53,681 nucleotides of DNA from Synergistaceae bacterium (GTDB lineage: Bacteria > Synergistota > Synergistia > Synergistales > Aminobacteriaceae). Both the position numbers and the translations under genes were made by a program. Positions 15,252-25,190 of the stretch are shown here, one piece after another. The notes under the pieces are model-generated. The model saw nothing but the letters and a program-made list of their open reading frames with translations. It did not search any database and was not told the origin of the DNA. The DNA lies in the NCBI GenBank assembly GCA_031280275.1, contig JAITGX010000040.1, forward strand, positions 1 through 53,681, written 5' to 3'. Numbering within the stretch: position 1 is the first letter of the stretch; every line of letters begins with the position of its first letter.

Positions 15252-18097
15252 GACAATGGCCTCCCTATGTTCGTGTTTTTTTCGTGGGTGGTCAACTCTT
15301 CCATGTATTCTTTCAGATATTTGGACGTGTAACCCTTGCCTGAGGCCGCCACCTTTTCCGGAGTGCCCTCGGTGACGATTCTGCCGCCCCCCTCGCCCCC
15401 CTCCGGACCCAGGTCCACGATGTGGTCGGCGGAGAGCAGCACGTCCAGGTTATGTTCAATGAACACCACCGTGTTACCCTGGTCCACGATACGGTGGACG
15501 ATCTCCAACAGTTTGCGCACGTCCGTGTAGAAAAGGCCCGTGGTGGGTTCGTCCAGCAGGTAGAGGGTTTTACCCCCGAAGCGCTTCGCCAGCTCCTTCG
15601 AGAGTTTTACCCTCTGGGCCTCGCCGCCGGAGAGGGTGAGGGCCGACTGTCCCAGGCGGATGTATCCCAGGCCCGCGTCCTGAATCAGTCGCAGCTTCAA
15701 CGCTATCCTCGGAATGTCCGCAAAAAAATCCACGGCCTCGTCAACGGTCATGGCCAGCACGTCAGCGATGGACTTGCCCTTGAACCGCACCTCCAGGGTT
15801 TCGTGATTGTAGCGCGTCCCGCCGCATATTTCGCAGTCCACGTAGATATCCGGTAAAAAGAGCATGGATACCTTCACCGACCCCGCTCCCCCGCAGGCCT
15901 CGCAACGCCCGCCCTTGACGTTAAAACTGAAGCGTCCCGCTTTGTAACCCCGTATCTTGGCCTCTGTCAGCTCGGCGAAAAAGTCCCGAATCAGTGAAAA
16001 AACCCCCGTGTAGGTGGCGGGGTTGGAGCGCGGTGTGCGCCCGATGGGGCTCTGATCCACCAGAACCACGTTCTCGAAGTCCGAGGCCCCGACGATTTCC
16101 TTATGCTGACCGGGGCGCTCGCGGAAGTCGCGATCAAGGAGGCGCCTCATGCCCTTGTAGAGCACGTCGTAGACGAAGCTGCTCTTGCCCGACCCCGACA
16201 CCCCGCATATGCAGGTGAACACCCCCTTGGGGATTTTTACGTCGATTTTTTTCAAGTTATGGTGTTCAGCCCCCTTTACGGCAAGCCATCCCGACGGTGC
16301 ACGGCGAGCCTCACGCCGAGTAATCCCCGTCGCCTGCCCCCGCAGGTATAGCCCGGTGAGGCCGTCCGCCGCCAGAACGTCGGAGTAGGTCCCGTTGCAG
16401 ACGATTTCCCCTCCCAGCTCCCCCGCCGCGGGGCCCATCTCTATCAGGGCGTCGGCGGCCTTCATCGTCTCCCGGTCGTGCTCCACCACCACCACCGTGT
16501 TACCCAGGTCGCGGATCGACGCCAGGGCCGTCACCAGGCGTTCCGTGTCGCAGGAATGCAGTCCGATGGTCGGCTCGTCCAGAACGTAAAGCACGCCGCT
16601 GAGCTTCGACCCGATCTGCGTCGCCAGGCGTATCCTTTGGCTTTCCCCCCCGGAGAGAGTGTCCGCGCGCCGCAGAAGCGACAGGTACCCCACCCCTACC
16701 TCCACCAGAAAGTCCAAGCGTTTTTGAATCTCCGCCATAACCTGCCCCACGACGTTCGCGTGGGTCGTTCCCAGGGAAAAGTTCTTTGTAACCTCGGCCA
16801 GCTTGTCCACGGGCATGGTCAGAAGCTCTCCTATACCGTACCCCCCCACCTTCACGGTCAAGGCCTCCGGGCGCAGGCGCAGCCCGTTGCAGGACGTACA
16901 GATGTCCTCCACTCGGTAGGGGGAAAGCTCCTCAATCACGGCCTCGGACTCGGTCTCGTTCCAGCGGGCCTCCAGCCAGTTGAGCAAGCCCTCATACCGC
17001 CCCATGTATTGGCGGTCTATTCCCTTTTCCGTGAAAATCATCGGAACCCGATCGTCGCTGCCGTACAGAATGAAATCTTTGACGTTCTGGGGCAAATCTT
17101 TATATTTTACGGAGAGGTTCCAGTGATATTTTTTCGCGAAGAGAGCGATTTTCGTCAGAAAGTAGGGCTTCGTCTTCCAGGGGAGGATGGCCCCCTCTTC
17201 CAGGGCGCGGTCCGGGTCAATGGAAAGCTCCTCGGAGAAGTGCTCGTGGCTGCCCAACCCAGCGCAGTCAGGGCACGCTCCGAAAGGGTTGTTGAACGAG
17301 AAGAGGCGCGGCTCGATCACCGGCATCGTCACGTCGCAGTTCGCGCAGGCGTAATTTTCCGTCAGCGTGCGCTCCGTCTCCTCCTTTGGGGCGATCAGCA
17401 CGTAGCCGTCCGAAAGCCGAAACGCTGCCTCGATAGACTCCGCGATGCGGCTGCGGCGGTCCTCCGCCACCTTCAGCCGGTCGATGACCACCTCGATGTT
17501 GTGGCGTTTCTTTTTATCCAGCTCAATGCCCTCCTCCAGCCACAACACCACGCCGTCCACGCGTACGCGGGTATAGCCCTTCTCCCGCGTCTGGGCGAAG
17601 AGGTTCTTGAACTCCCCTTTTTTCCCCCGCACCAGGGGGGAAAGAATCTCCACCCGCTTGTCCAGGTCGTTTTGGAAGATCAGCGCCACGATCTCGTCGA
17701 TAGAGTGCCGGATGACGGGCTTGCCGCACTGGGGGCAGTAGGGTATCCCCACGCGCCCGTAAAGCAGCCGCAGGTAGTCGTAGATTTCCGTGACGGTCCC
17801 CACGATGGAGCGGGGGTTGTGCCCCGTGCCCTTCTGCTCGATGGAGATGGCGGGGGACAGGCCCGATATGTCGTCTACGTCAGGTTTTTTCTGCATACCC
17901 AGAAACTGCCGCGCATAGGCGGAGAGGGACTCCACGTAGCGGCGCTGGCCCTCGGCGTAAAGGGTGTCGAAAGCCAGAGATGACTTTCCCGACCCCGACG
18001 GGCCCGTGATGACGATTAATTTTCCGCGTGGAATGTCCACGCTCACGTTTTTTAGATTGTGCTCCCTTGCGCCTTTGATGCTGATATATTCGGTCAA
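15248..18097 (-). CDS. uvrA: Excinuclease ABC subunit UvrA
   Basis: A 949-residue ATPase that scans DNA for bulky lesions and loads UvrB. The two ABC units have Walker A GPSGSGKSSLAFDTLYAEGQ (about residue 31) and GVSGSGKSSFVYD, signature motifs LSGGESQRIRLA and LSGGEAQRVKLS, and zinc-finger Cys pairs (CPQCGKPV; CEACGGAGS...CEICGGTRYNHETLEV). TTG 18097 is the start, with AAGGGG 8 bases before it. A good promoter lies about 75 bases upstream. The C-terminus is a little longer than the minimal family length. Confidence 0.97.
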   Translation of the reverse strand: MTEYISIKGAREHNLKNVSVDIPRGKLIVITGPSGSGKSSLAFDTLYAEGQRRYVESLSAYARQFLGMQKKPDVDDISGLSPAISIEQKGTGHNPRSIVGTVTEIYDYLRLLYGRVGIPYCPQCGKPVIRHSIDEIVALIFQNDLDKRVEILSPLVRGKKGEFKNLFAQTREKGYTRVRVDGVVLWLEEGIELDKKKRHNIEVVIDRLKVAEDRRSRIAESIEAAFRLSDGYVLIAPKEETERTLTENYACANCDVTMPVIEPRLFSFNNPFGACPDCAGLGSHEHFSEELSIDPDRALEEGAILPWKTKPYFLTKIALFAKKYHWNLSVKYKDLPQNVKDFILYGSDDRVPMIFTEKGIDRQYMGRYEGLLNWLEARWNETESEAVIEELSPYRVEDICTSCNGLRLRPEALTVKVGGYGIGELLTMPVDKLAEVTKNFSLGTTHANVVGQVMAEIQKRLDFLVEVGVGYLSLLRRADTLSGGESQRIRLATQIGSKLSGVLYVLDEPTIGLHSCDTERLVTALASIRDLGNTVVVVEHDRETMKAADALIEMGPAAGELGGEIVCNGTYSDVLAADGLTGLYLRGQATGITRREARRAPSGWLAVKGAEHHNLKKIDVKIPKGVFTCICGVSGSGKSSFVYDVLYKGMRRLLDRDFRERPGQHKEIVGASDFENVVLVDQSPIGRTPRSNPATYTGVFSLIRDFFAELTEAKIRGYKAGRFSFNVKGGRCEACGGAGSVKVSMLFLPDIYVDCEICGGTRYNHETLEVRFKGKSIADVLAMTVDEAVDFFADIPRIALKLRLIQDAGLGYIRLGQSALTLSGGEAQRVKLSKELAKRFGGKTLYLLDEPTTGLFYTDVRKLLEIVHRIVDQGNTVVFIEHNLDVLLSADHIVDLGPEGGEGGGRIVTEGTPEKVAASGKGYTSKYLKEYMEELTTHEKNTNIGRPLS

Positions 18098-18173
18098 ACA
18101 GAAAACCCCTTGCCTGTTTTAGGTAGAATATGGAGCCGGAAACGCCCAAAAAGACGTGCTTCGCCCTGCACAT

Positions 18174-18203
18174 ATTATAAGGGAAATGCTGAGTTCATGT
18201 CAT
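18174..18203 (-). promoter_or_regulatory. Promoter of uvrA
   Basis: On the minus strand ATGACA (18203-18198) and a perfect TATAAT (18179-18174) are 18 bases apart, upstream of the uvrA start. The gap between uvrA and the next kinase gene (18098-18294) holds nothing else clear. No LexA-type box was recognised. Confidence 0.65.
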
Positions 18204-18294
18204 TCTTTTGTGTTACGATATCTAAATTTTGTGCTATTATTGTCGTGTGGGTCTTAATGGGGGTCATGGGTGCGTTCGTTTTTGCCGGACAGAG

Positions 18295-21200
18295 TTACCC
18301 CTTGACCGCAGGCTGTGGAGTTCGCCCCTTGCGGTTTTGGATGCCTTTGGAGGCCCATTTGTAGAAGGCGCGGTAGAGTTCATCCACGTTAATGGGTTTT
18401 GTGATGTGGTCGTTCATTCCCACGGAAAGGCTCTTTTCGAAATCCCCCTGCATGGCGTGGGCTGTCATCGCCACGATGGGCAGCACGTCCAGTCCGCAGC
18501 CGGGAAGCTCCCGGATTTGTTTCGTCGCGTCCAATCCATCCAGCACGGGCATCTGAATGTCCATGAAAATCAGGTCGTATTTCCTTTTTTTGACGGCCTC
18601 CACCGCCTCAGCCCCGTTGTTGGCCACGTCAATACGCGGCGCTTTGTCTCGGAGCAGCTCCAGGGCTATCTCCTGGTTGATCAAGTTATCCTCCACTAAC
18701 AGAACGTCCGCGTCCAGCATGGGTTCGCCGTCCTCGGCAAGTACGCCTTCGGTGGGTGCGTCCCCCGTTCGGTCCAGGGTGGATACTAGGGTGTCGTACA
18801 GGTCCGACCGGGAGACCGGCTTGGGTAAAAATCCCTCCACTTCAAGCCGCTTGCACACCTGACGACAGTCCTCGTCGTTGTAGGCGGAGACCATCACCAC
18901 GCGAGGACGCTCCCCTTCGCCAAGTTCGCCGCGCATGCAAAGCACGGTGGCCTCGCCGTCCATGCCCTCCATGCGCCAGTCTAAGACGAGGAAACTGTAG
19001 GCGTCTTTCTCGTCTATGGCCGTCTTCAGCTTTTTCAAAGCCTCGCCTCCGGAAGCGGACTCATCGGCCCGGAGGTTCAGGGAGGTCAACATTTCCCGCA
19101 GAATCTCGCGGGCCGCCTCCTCGTCGTCCACCACCAGCGCGCGCATCCCGCTAAGGTCGGCCGCAACGGGGTTAACCCCGTCATCACCCTCCTCCAGCTG
19201 CACCGAAAAGCGAAAGGTGCTGCCTTGCCCCAGGGTGCTTTCCACCGCGATGGTTCCCCCCATAGACTCCACCAGGTGCTTGCTGATGGAAAGCCCCAGC
19301 CCGCTGCCGCCATATTTGCGCGTCGTGGAGCTGTCGGCCTGGGTGAAAGGCGCGAAAAGGCGTGATACCTGCTCCTCGTTGATTCCAATGCCCGTGTCGC
19401 TGATGGAGAAGCGGAGCGTCACCATCTTGTTACCCTCCCGCTCTTCTGGAGGGTCAGAGGAAGCGGAGAGGATGATACTGCCCCGTTCCGTGAACTTAAC
19501 CGCGTTGTTGCAGAGGTTCAGAAGAACCTGCTGCAAGCGGAAGGAGTCCCCCACTAAGCTGTCTTGGGTGTTCCTGGCCACGTCCAGGGAGAAAAGCAGG
19601 CCTTTTTCCTCCGCGTTGACGGCGACCAGGTCCCACAGGTTTCTGAGCACGTCCGTCAGGCGGAAGCGGACCTTTTCAAAGGTCAGTTTGCCCGCCTCAA
19701 TCTTGGAAAAGTCCAGAATGTCGTTGATGATGGACAGGAGCGACGTTGCCGCCTGGTGTATTTTGGTCAGGTAATTGTGCTGCTTCTCCGTCATTTCGGT
19801 TTGCAGGCACAGGTGACTCATGCCGATAATGGCGTTCATGGGCGTGCGGATCTCGTGACTCATGCTGGCAAGAAACTCGCTCTTCACGCGGGCGGCCTGC
19901 TCCGCGTCCTCCTGAGCGCGTTTCAGATCGGTCACGTTGACGATCCAGGTCAGGAGCGCCCGCTTGCCGTCGTAAATGAAAGGCCGCAAGGATATGAGCG
20001 TGTTGTAGAAATTGCCTTTTTTGTCTTGCATCTTCACGGACCAATTTTCCACTCTCTCGCTGCGCTCAAGGAACTTCAAAAGGCGCGCTCGATCCTCCTC
20101 TTCGACGTATGCGGCGAGGGGCGGGTCGCCGATGGAGACGCCCAGCAGCTCCATCCCGTTCCGGTTCACGGTGTGTATCTTGTTGTCGATGACCAGGGCC
20201 AGAATGATGGGAGTCGAGTCCAAAATGTTCTGAAGCTGCTCGCGCTGCTGGGCCAGAGCGTCCTGGGCCTTGCGCTGATCACGCAGGTCGTGGACACTGA
20301 CCACCACCAGCTTGCGCCGGTTCACGTGAATAGCGGTCAGGCTCATCTTGCAGGGAATGAGGTTTTTCGAGGCGTCCATGTAAACCCATTCCAGCGCGGC
20401 GGAGCCGTTTTCGAGCGTTCGGGCGATGGCCTCGGCGAACTTCTCGTTAGAGGGCGTCCCGTCCGGCTGGAAAGTCGGGGAAAAGCGCGGGTACCCCTCC
20501 ACGAACCTCCGCTTGCTCCCCACGCTCAGCATGCGCGTCATAGCTGGGTTGCAGTCCAGAATTTGGAGGTCGTCCGAAACGGTAATGTAGCCGTTGTCCG
20601 TGGTCTTATAGATAGCGTCCATCATCTCGTAGGTCTCCAGGACGTTGGTCTGGTCCAGGAAGGCCAGGACAAAACCGGTCTGGACGTCGTCGCGCATCAC
20701 CGGTGCGGTATGAAGGCTGACAGGGAACCAGGAGCCGTCCTTCCGCACGAAGCCCACGCCAGAAACACGGCCCCGACCGCCGCTCCGCAGCGCCGCGTAA
20801 AGCGGGGAACCCGCCTTGCCGCACGGATCGCCTTCTCTGTCCGTCTGGGGGACGGCCTCGAAAAACTCGCGGGACATAAGCTCCCCCTCAGCAAAACCCA
20901 GCAGGGACATAGCGGCCTTATTGGCAAAGGTGACGCGAAGTTCCATGTTCAACTCCACGATGCCCTCGGAGGTGGAGTCCAGGATCAGCCGGACGCGCTT
21001 CTGAGATTCCTCCAGGGCCTCAGTGCGCCGTTGGACGAGTTCTTCCAGTTTGGAGGCGTGATGGGCCAGATCGGCCTCCGCAGCGCGTTGTTGGGCGTCT
21101 CTGGTCTCCAAAACGTCGGCCATCTCGTCAAAAGAACGTGCCAGCATCCCGATCTCGCCCAAGTCGTAGTTCACGTTGGAACGAGCCGTCAGGTCCCCCG

Positions 21201-22227
21201 CAGCAAAGCGCCTTGTGGCGGCCAGATAACGCTCCAGGGGCAAGGCCAGCCACTTGGTACCGAAATGGACGGCGAAGGAGCCGCTGACGGCAATGACGTA
21301 CAAAATAAAAAAGATGCTCTTGACGATGGCCAATGAGGCTCCATGGGGGACGTCGTTCTCGGCGTGGGTGGCCAGCACCGTCAGGTAAGGGAGCGGGTCG
21401 GAGTCCTGAAGGTAGAGCCGAACGTAGCCAAACACGCGCCACATCCCGTCGCTGTCCACATCTCGGAACCACCCCTGACGTTCCTTGCTCTCCAGGAGAT
21501 GATTCCAAATTTTCCCAGAGATTTTCGGGTCTTCGTCCACTCCCGAGGGCGCGTCACCAAAGGCCTGACCCTCGATAGGAAGTTCTGATGAGTGCCGGAA
21601 AAGGAACACTCCATTGGAGTCCAAGAGAAAGAAAGCCCATCTCTGGGGGGAATTAAGGGCGCGCATAATTGAGGTGTAGTACTTGGCGTCCACGAGGACG
21701 GCCAGGGCGTGGCTGGGTCGGCCCGTCTCGTCGGGGTTCAGGCCCAGGACATAGGGAACCACCCGATTTGGGTACGACTGGATGTAAAGGCTGGGCAGTA
21801 CTTGAACCTCCGTGCCGAGATCCGCCGGGAAAAGTTCGGGGATGAACTGCCCCGCGATGCCCCCTCCTGAGACCAGCACCTTGCCGCAGCTGTCCAGCAG
21901 AAAAATGTCCGTGTAGTTGTCGAAGGTGTGCACCCGACTGGCGAAAAGTTCCCCGCACCGCCAGAGGTCCAGTTCCTGCACGGCGCCTTGCATCTCCATA
22001 CGTTTGAGGAAGCTGCGGACCGAGGTGTTCATGACCTGCTCTGCGAAGGCCACGCTTCGCGCCACCTCCGTGGTGGTCATGGCCACGATGGAGATAACCT
22101 GGTTCTCGCTGCGGATTTTCAGCCACCCAAAAAGCAACAGGGAGGGAATCGACGTGCATAAGACCAAAATGACCAGCATGACCCGAACGCTGGGAATTTT
22201 TGCTCCGCGCAGAACAGTAGGAAGCAC
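18295..22227 (-). CDS. Large hybrid sensor histidine kinase (Cache, HAMP, three PAS, HK, two REC)
   Basis: A 1310-residue protein starting at GTG 22227, 9 bases after AAAGGGG. A membrane helix near residues 15-36 and one near 305-325 flank a double-Cache-type sensor domain. HAMP-like sequence ([20 protein letters not shown]) leads into a coiled coil, then three PAS-like segments (near 415-530, 535-650 and 665-765). HisKA has H791 ([15 protein letters not shown]) and the HATPase [12 protein letters not shown] and GGSGLGLSI. Two receivers follow with D1083 ([10 protein letters not shown]) and D1223 ([11 protein letters not shown]). There is no HPt, so an external HPt is needed; the kinases at 789, 4552 and 28137 each carry one. 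It follows recF on the same strand, separated by repeat copy C. Confidence 0.93.
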   Translation of the reverse strand: MLPTVLRGAKIPSVRVMLVILVLCTSIPSLLLFGWLKIRSENQVISIVAMTTTEVARSVAFAEQVMNTSVRSFLKRMEMQGAVQELDLWRCGELFASRVHTFDNYTDIFLLDSCGKVLVSGGGIAGQFIPELFPADLGTEVQVLPSLYIQSYPNRVVPYVLGLNPDETGRPSHALAVLVDAKYYTSIMRALNSPQRWAFFLLDSNGVFLFRHSSELPIEGQAFGDAPSGVDEDPKISGKIWNHLLESKERQGWFRDVDSDGMWRVFGYVRLYLQDSDPLPYLTVLATHAENDVPHGASLAIVKSIFFILYVIAVSGSFAVHFGTKWLALPLERYLAATRRFAAGDLTARSNVNYDLGEIGMLARSFDEMADVLETRDAQQRAAEADLAHHASKLEELVQRRTEALEESQKRVRLILDSTSEGIVELNMELRVTFANKAAMSLLGFAEGELMSREFFEAVPQTDREGDPCGKAGSPLYAALRSGGRGRVSGVGFVRKDGSWFPVSLHTAPVMRDDVQTGFVLAFLDQTNVLETYEMMDAIYKTTDNGYITVSDDLQILDCNPAMTRMLSVGSKRRFVEGYPRFSPTFQPDGTPSNEKFAEAIARTLENGSAALEWVYMDASKNLIPCKMSLTAIHVNRRKLVVVSVHDLRDQRKAQDALAQQREQLQNILDSTPIILALVIDNKIHTVNRNGMELLGVSIGDPPLAAYVEEEDRARLLKFLERSERVENWSVKMQDKKGNFYNTLISLRPFIYDGKRALLTWIVNVTDLKRAQEDAEQAARVKSEFLASMSHEIRTPMNAIIGMSHLCLQTEMTEKQHNYLTKIHQAATSLLSIINDILDFSKIEAGKLTFEKVRFRLTDVLRNLWDLVAVNAEEKGLLFSLDVARNTQDSLVGDSFRLQQVLLNLCNNAVKFTERGSIILSASSDPPEEREGNKMVTLRFSISDTGIGINEEQVSRLFAPFTQADSSTTRKYGGSGLGLSISKHLVESMGGTIAVESTLGQGSTFRFSVQLEEGDDGVNPVAADLSGMRALVVDDEEAAREILREMLTSLNLRADESASGGEALKKLKTAIDEKDAYSFLVLDWRMEGMDGEATVLCMRGELGEGERPRVVMVSAYNDEDCRQVCKRLEVEGFLPKPVSRSDLYDTLVSTLDRTGDAPTEGVLAEDGEPMLDADVLLVEDNLINQEIALELLRDKAPRIDVANNGAEAVEAVKKRKYDLIFMDIQMPVLDGLDATKQIRELPGCGLDVLPIVAMTAHAMQGDFEKSLSVGMNDHITKPINVDELYRAFYKWASKGIQNRKGRTPQPAVKG

Positions 22228-22270
22228 CGCCGTTTTCCCCTTTCCTCATTAAAATAGCCTACTTTACTTC

Positions 22271-22376
22271 GGAAACACTGATTAATGGGGCTCTTAGGGG
22301 CCTCAGGCCCCTCGGGGTCTGAGACCCCTAGCGGGGTGTGGGGCGGAGCCCCGCAAGGGGTTAATCCGTGTTTTCC
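22271..22376 (+). repeat. Dispersed palindromic element, copy C (full length)
   Basis: A 106-bp copy with ends GGAAACACTGATTAA and TTAATCCGTGTTTTCC. Internal hairpins are AGGGGCC/GGCCCCT, GGGGTCTGAGACCCC and GGGGCGGAGCCCC. It lies between recF and the kinase gene, 44 bases upstream of the kinase start, where it may end recF transcription. TTC occurs on both outer sides. Confidence 0.85.
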
Positions 22377-22461
22377 TTCGAAATTGTACCACAAAAAATT
22401 GGGGGACTTTCAGAAGCGTTTCGTCAAAAAGTGGTCTATATGGCCGCGTGGAAATCCAAAT

Positions 22462-23592
22462 TCACGATATCGTTCCCTCTTCGACGCGCCATACGGCGTT
22501 CGCGGCCTCCCCGAAGGGATTTTTACCGTCACTGGCGGAAGCGGAAAATACCTGCCAGCCGGAGGCGGCCAAAGCCCGGCCCGTTCGCTCCTGGCCTTCG
22601 GCGTCCAGTTCTGCGGCCACGTCGTCCAGGAGCAGAATGGGTTTCAGCCGCAGTTTCGCCTCAATCACCCGCCCGGCGGCCAGGATCGCCGCCATCACCA
22701 TTCGCCGCTTCTGCCCCCGCGAGAGCGACAGCGCTGCCGGCCGCCCCAGACACGAAAATGTCAGATCGTCCCGGTGCGGCCCCACGAGTGTCATCCCAGC
22801 GCGAAGCTCCAGGCCAAGCCCTGCTTCTAGAGCCGCGGCAAACTCGCCCGTGAGATACGGCAGGCTCGGTGCTGAACCCTCAAGAGTGAGGGTTTTCATT
22901 GTTCTTTCCTCGTGGTAGTCCCTGAACTCCAGCGAGAGTTCGGCTTCGAAGGGAAGAAGGCCAGAGGGTTCGTCCTTCAGCGCCCCGAAAAAATTGAAAA
23001 AAAACGCGGCGGCCTCCGCCCGGCTCCATCGTATCCAACCCCCCAATTGGGCCATGGGCGAGGTCAGTGCCCTCAGGGCGGCCCCCACCCCAGCTCGGCT
23101 TTGGCGTAGCAGGGCGGTTTTCTGACGCACGAGCTGCTTGTACTCCGCGAGACGGCGTGCGTAAAGGGGCGAGACCAGGGCGCAGAGTCGATCCAAAAAC
23201 CGGCGGCGGACGGAAGCGGCTCCCTCCAAGAGCCCCACGTCCTGGGGCAGAAAGGCCAACGAGGGGAGAAGGGCGCGCAGCTCCGAATGAGTGACCCGCT
23301 CATTCCCCGCCCGCAGGGAAATCCGAGCCCCTACCCGCGCCTCAGCGGTAAATTCCCGCTCCCCCGCGGCGGCGGCGGCGAGAAAAGCCCCATCCGCGTT
23401 CCAAGTCACCAGAGAAGACGTCTTTCCCAGCGATGGAAACGCTCCCCAGCCGGAGAGCACGCTCAAGGACTCCAAAAGATTTGTTTTTCCGGCCCCGTTG
23501 GGTCCCAGAAGAACGTTAAACCCCGGATGCCATCGCTGGCGGCGGGGCCGCAAATTTTTAAATCCCTTCCACGCGGTCTCAGAGAACTCCAT
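22462..23592 (-). CDS. recF: DNA replication and repair protein RecF
   Basis: A 376-residue SMC-like ATPase for gap repair. Walker A is GPNGAGKTNLLES (about residue 30), the signature is LSLSRGQKRRMVMAAIL and Walker B ILLLDDVAAELD. FLPQDVGLLEGAASVRRRFLDRL is the RecF hallmark. The stop of dnaN lies 6 bases before its start, giving the classic dnaA-dnaN-recF order. Conservation is moderate, with many Ala and Gly, but the motifs are complete. Confidence 0.93.
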   Translation of the reverse strand: MEFSETAWKGFKNLRPRRQRWHPGFNVLLGPNGAGKTNLLESLSVLSGWGAFPSLGKTSSLVTWNADGAFLAAAAAGEREFTAEARVGARISLRAGNERVTHSELRALLPSLAFLPQDVGLLEGAASVRRRFLDRLCALVSPLYARRLAEYKQLVRQKTALLRQSRAGVGAALRALTSPMAQLGGWIRWSRAEAAAFFFNFFGALKDEPSGLLPFEAELSLEFRDYHEERTMKTLTLEGSAPSLPYLTGEFAAALEAGLGLELRAGMTLVGPHRDDLTFSCLGRPAALSLSRGQKRRMVMAAILAAGRVIEAKLRLKPILLLDDVAAELDAEGQERTGRALAASGWQVFSASASDGKNPFGEAANAVWRVEEGTIS

Positions 23593-23598
23593 CTCGTT

Positions 23599-24831
23599 CT
23601 ACTCCTGCTCTTTCTCATCCTTTCCCTCGGTTTCTTCGGCCGCGTTTTCCGCTGCTCTTTCTTCAGACTTTTCGAACTCATCGTCGTCGGGCTCGATGAT
23701 GTCCTGCTCGGTGATTCGGATGGGCATAAGCATGTAGAGAAAGTCGTCCGCCTCCTCGCGGCAGATGGTGGCCTGGCCTGCCTCGCCGTTAAGATTCATG
23801 CGGACGCTTTCGGTGCCCAGGGCCTTCAGACCGTCTTGGAGAAAACCCACGTTAAAGCCAGCCTGTATGGGATCACCGCCAATGTCCGCGTCCAGCTCCT
23901 CCACCACGACACCGAACTCCGGGGCCTTGCCCGTCAGCCGTAAGCTCCCGCCTGGCGATAAGTGCATAACCACCAGCCGCGTGTGAGAACGCACGATAAT
24001 GTCGATGCGGTCTAGTGCTGAGAGAAACTCGTCCCGCTTCAGAAGGATCGTGGTGGTCTTAACTGGATTCAAAATTTTCTCGTAGTTTGGGAAAGAAGAC
24101 TCCACCCGTCGGATGGAGAACTCCGTCTTTCCCAACTGGAACCAGGTCAGGGAGCCGTCGTACAGAATACGGACGGGTGTTTCGGGCGCCGTACTGGCCA
24201 GGAGCCGCTGAAGCTCTCGAAGAGGCAGGACAGGGAGCAGTAAATCCGACGGCTCACCTTTCTCCCCGACTTCCCCGCAGAGCCACTTGGAGAGCGACAG
24301 GCGGCGGGTATCCGTGGAGATCAGCCGGAGGTTTTCGCCGGTAAGCTGAAGCAAACACGCGCCCAGGTACTTCGGGAAATCGTCCGCGGGGGAACTGGCG
24401 ATGGAGCCCTCCACCAGAAGCCGCAGAAGTTCCCCTGCAGGTATATCGCACAATATCTGAGCTCCCCCGCTATCCGCTAGCTTGGGAAAGTCGCTGACGG
24501 GCCAGGTGGCGAATTTCGTCTTGTTCCGCCCCGCCATCAACAGGCCCTTTTCGTCCTTGACCTCCACGGTGAGCTTATCCGACGGGGCTTTCTTGAAAAG
24601 CTCTCCCAGGAGCTTCACCGGCAGAATAGCCGCTCCCTCCCGGATGACGTTCACGCCCTCCGCCGCACAGCGTATGGAGGTCTTCAAGTCCGTGGCCGAA
24701 AGCCAAACCTCCTCCCCCTCCGCCGTCACCAGCACCCCGCTTAAAGAGCTGAGCGTGCTTTTAGCACTGCTGGACCTCTCCGCCATTTGCCACGTCTTGA
24801 GAAAATCCGACCGAATGATTTCAATCTTCAT
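23599..24831 (-). CDS. dnaN: DNA polymerase III beta subunit (sliding clamp)
   Basis: A 410-residue clamp. It starts with MKIEIIRSDFLKTWQMAERS; ATG 24831 is preferred to TTG 24852 because AGGGGGT lies at good spacing. Typical elements include LTGENLRLISTDTRRLSL, FPNYEKILN and the C-terminal MPIRI. The family normally stops there; this protein adds about 33 acidic residues (PDDDEFEKSEERAAENAAEETEGK). The tail follows the C-terminal residues near the partner-binding pocket and could compete with clamp-binding peptides. The gene lies downstream of oriC. Confidence 0.95.
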   Translation of the reverse strand: MKIEIIRSDFLKTWQMAERSSSAKSTLSSLSGVLVTAEGEEVWLSATDLKTSIRCAAEGVNVIREGAAILPVKLLGELFKKAPSDKLTVEVKDEKGLLMAGRNKTKFATWPVSDFPKLADSGGAQILCDIPAGELLRLLVEGSIASSPADDFPKYLGACLLQLTGENLRLISTDTRRLSLSKWLCGEVGEKGEPSDLLLPVLPLRELQRLLASTAPETPVRILYDGSLTWFQLGKTEFSIRRVESSFPNYEKILNPVKTTTILLKRDEFLSALDRIDIIVRSHTRLVVMHLSPGGSLRLTGKAPEFGVVVEELDADIGGDPIQAGFNVGFLQDGLKALGTESVRMNLNGEAGQATICREEADDFLYMLMPIRITEQDIIEPDDDEFEKSEERAAENAAEETEGKDEKEQE

Positions 24832-24916
24832 ACCTTTTACCCCCTTTTTCAAAACCTTGTCTGGGGCTTTTGCCTTTTTTCTTTGTCAGGGGACAAGCCC
24901 CAAAGTTATCCCCATT

Positions 24917-25190
24917 CTTCTTCTACTACTATCTTTATATATTTAAAAATAGTAGTAGTAGTAGTAGTAGGGGATAAATTTGGTGGATAAGTCCCTTGAA
25001 GCCCCGCCGCCAGTGCTCTCATCTATGTGGATAAGTTGTGGATAGGTTGTGGATTGCCTGTGGATAAAATGTGGACAAAGAGGATAACTTTTTTGACCTC
25101 CCGTCCTCTTGTGGAAAACCCTCGTTTTTATCCACAAATTATCCACCGGTTTTTGGGGGTTATGCACAGCTTATACACAACTTATTCACA
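24917..25190. other. oriC: Chromosomal replication origin oriC, main unit (dnaA-dnaN gap)
   Basis: A dense DnaA-box field: perfect TGTGGATAA at 25026-25034 and 25059-25067 and perfect TTATCCACA at 25128-25136. Near matches occur at 24982, 25037, 25048, 25070, 25110, 25139, 25160, 25171 and 25182. To their left come GGGG, seven uninterrupted TAG trios (24950-24970) and the AT-rich CTTTATATATTTAAAA. This is the arrangement described for the Bacillus subtilis basal unwinding system (boxes, GC cluster, DnaA-trios, melted DNA). CTACTACTAT (24923-24932) mirrors ATAGTAGTAG (24949-24958) across the AT-rich core. Gene context (dnaA, dnaN, recF, gyrA) supports the call. Confidence 0.92.

Noticed and set aside
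16478-17983. 501-residue plus-strand ORF opposite uvrA
   Set aside because: Shadow of uvrA with no domain pattern of its own and no ribosome site.
18059-18364. Small plus-strand ORF with a hydrophobic stretch between uvrA and the kinase
   Set aside because: It overlaps the uvrA promoter and the kinase 3' end, and its start lacks a ribosome site.
19564-21336. 590-residue plus-strand ORF opposite the large hybrid kinase
   Set aside because: Antisense to well-defined HK and PAS motifs; composition typical of a shadow frame.
24950-24970. TAG trinucleotide run as a simple microsatellite
   Set aside because: Position and orientation next to DnaA boxes and an AT-rich core fit a DnaA-trio array better than random slippage.
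24923-25190. CRISPR-like repeat array in the DnaA-box region
   Set aside because: Repeats are 9-mers in both orientations with irregular spacing, which is an origin and not a CRISPR array. No CRISPR array was seen anywhere in the window.
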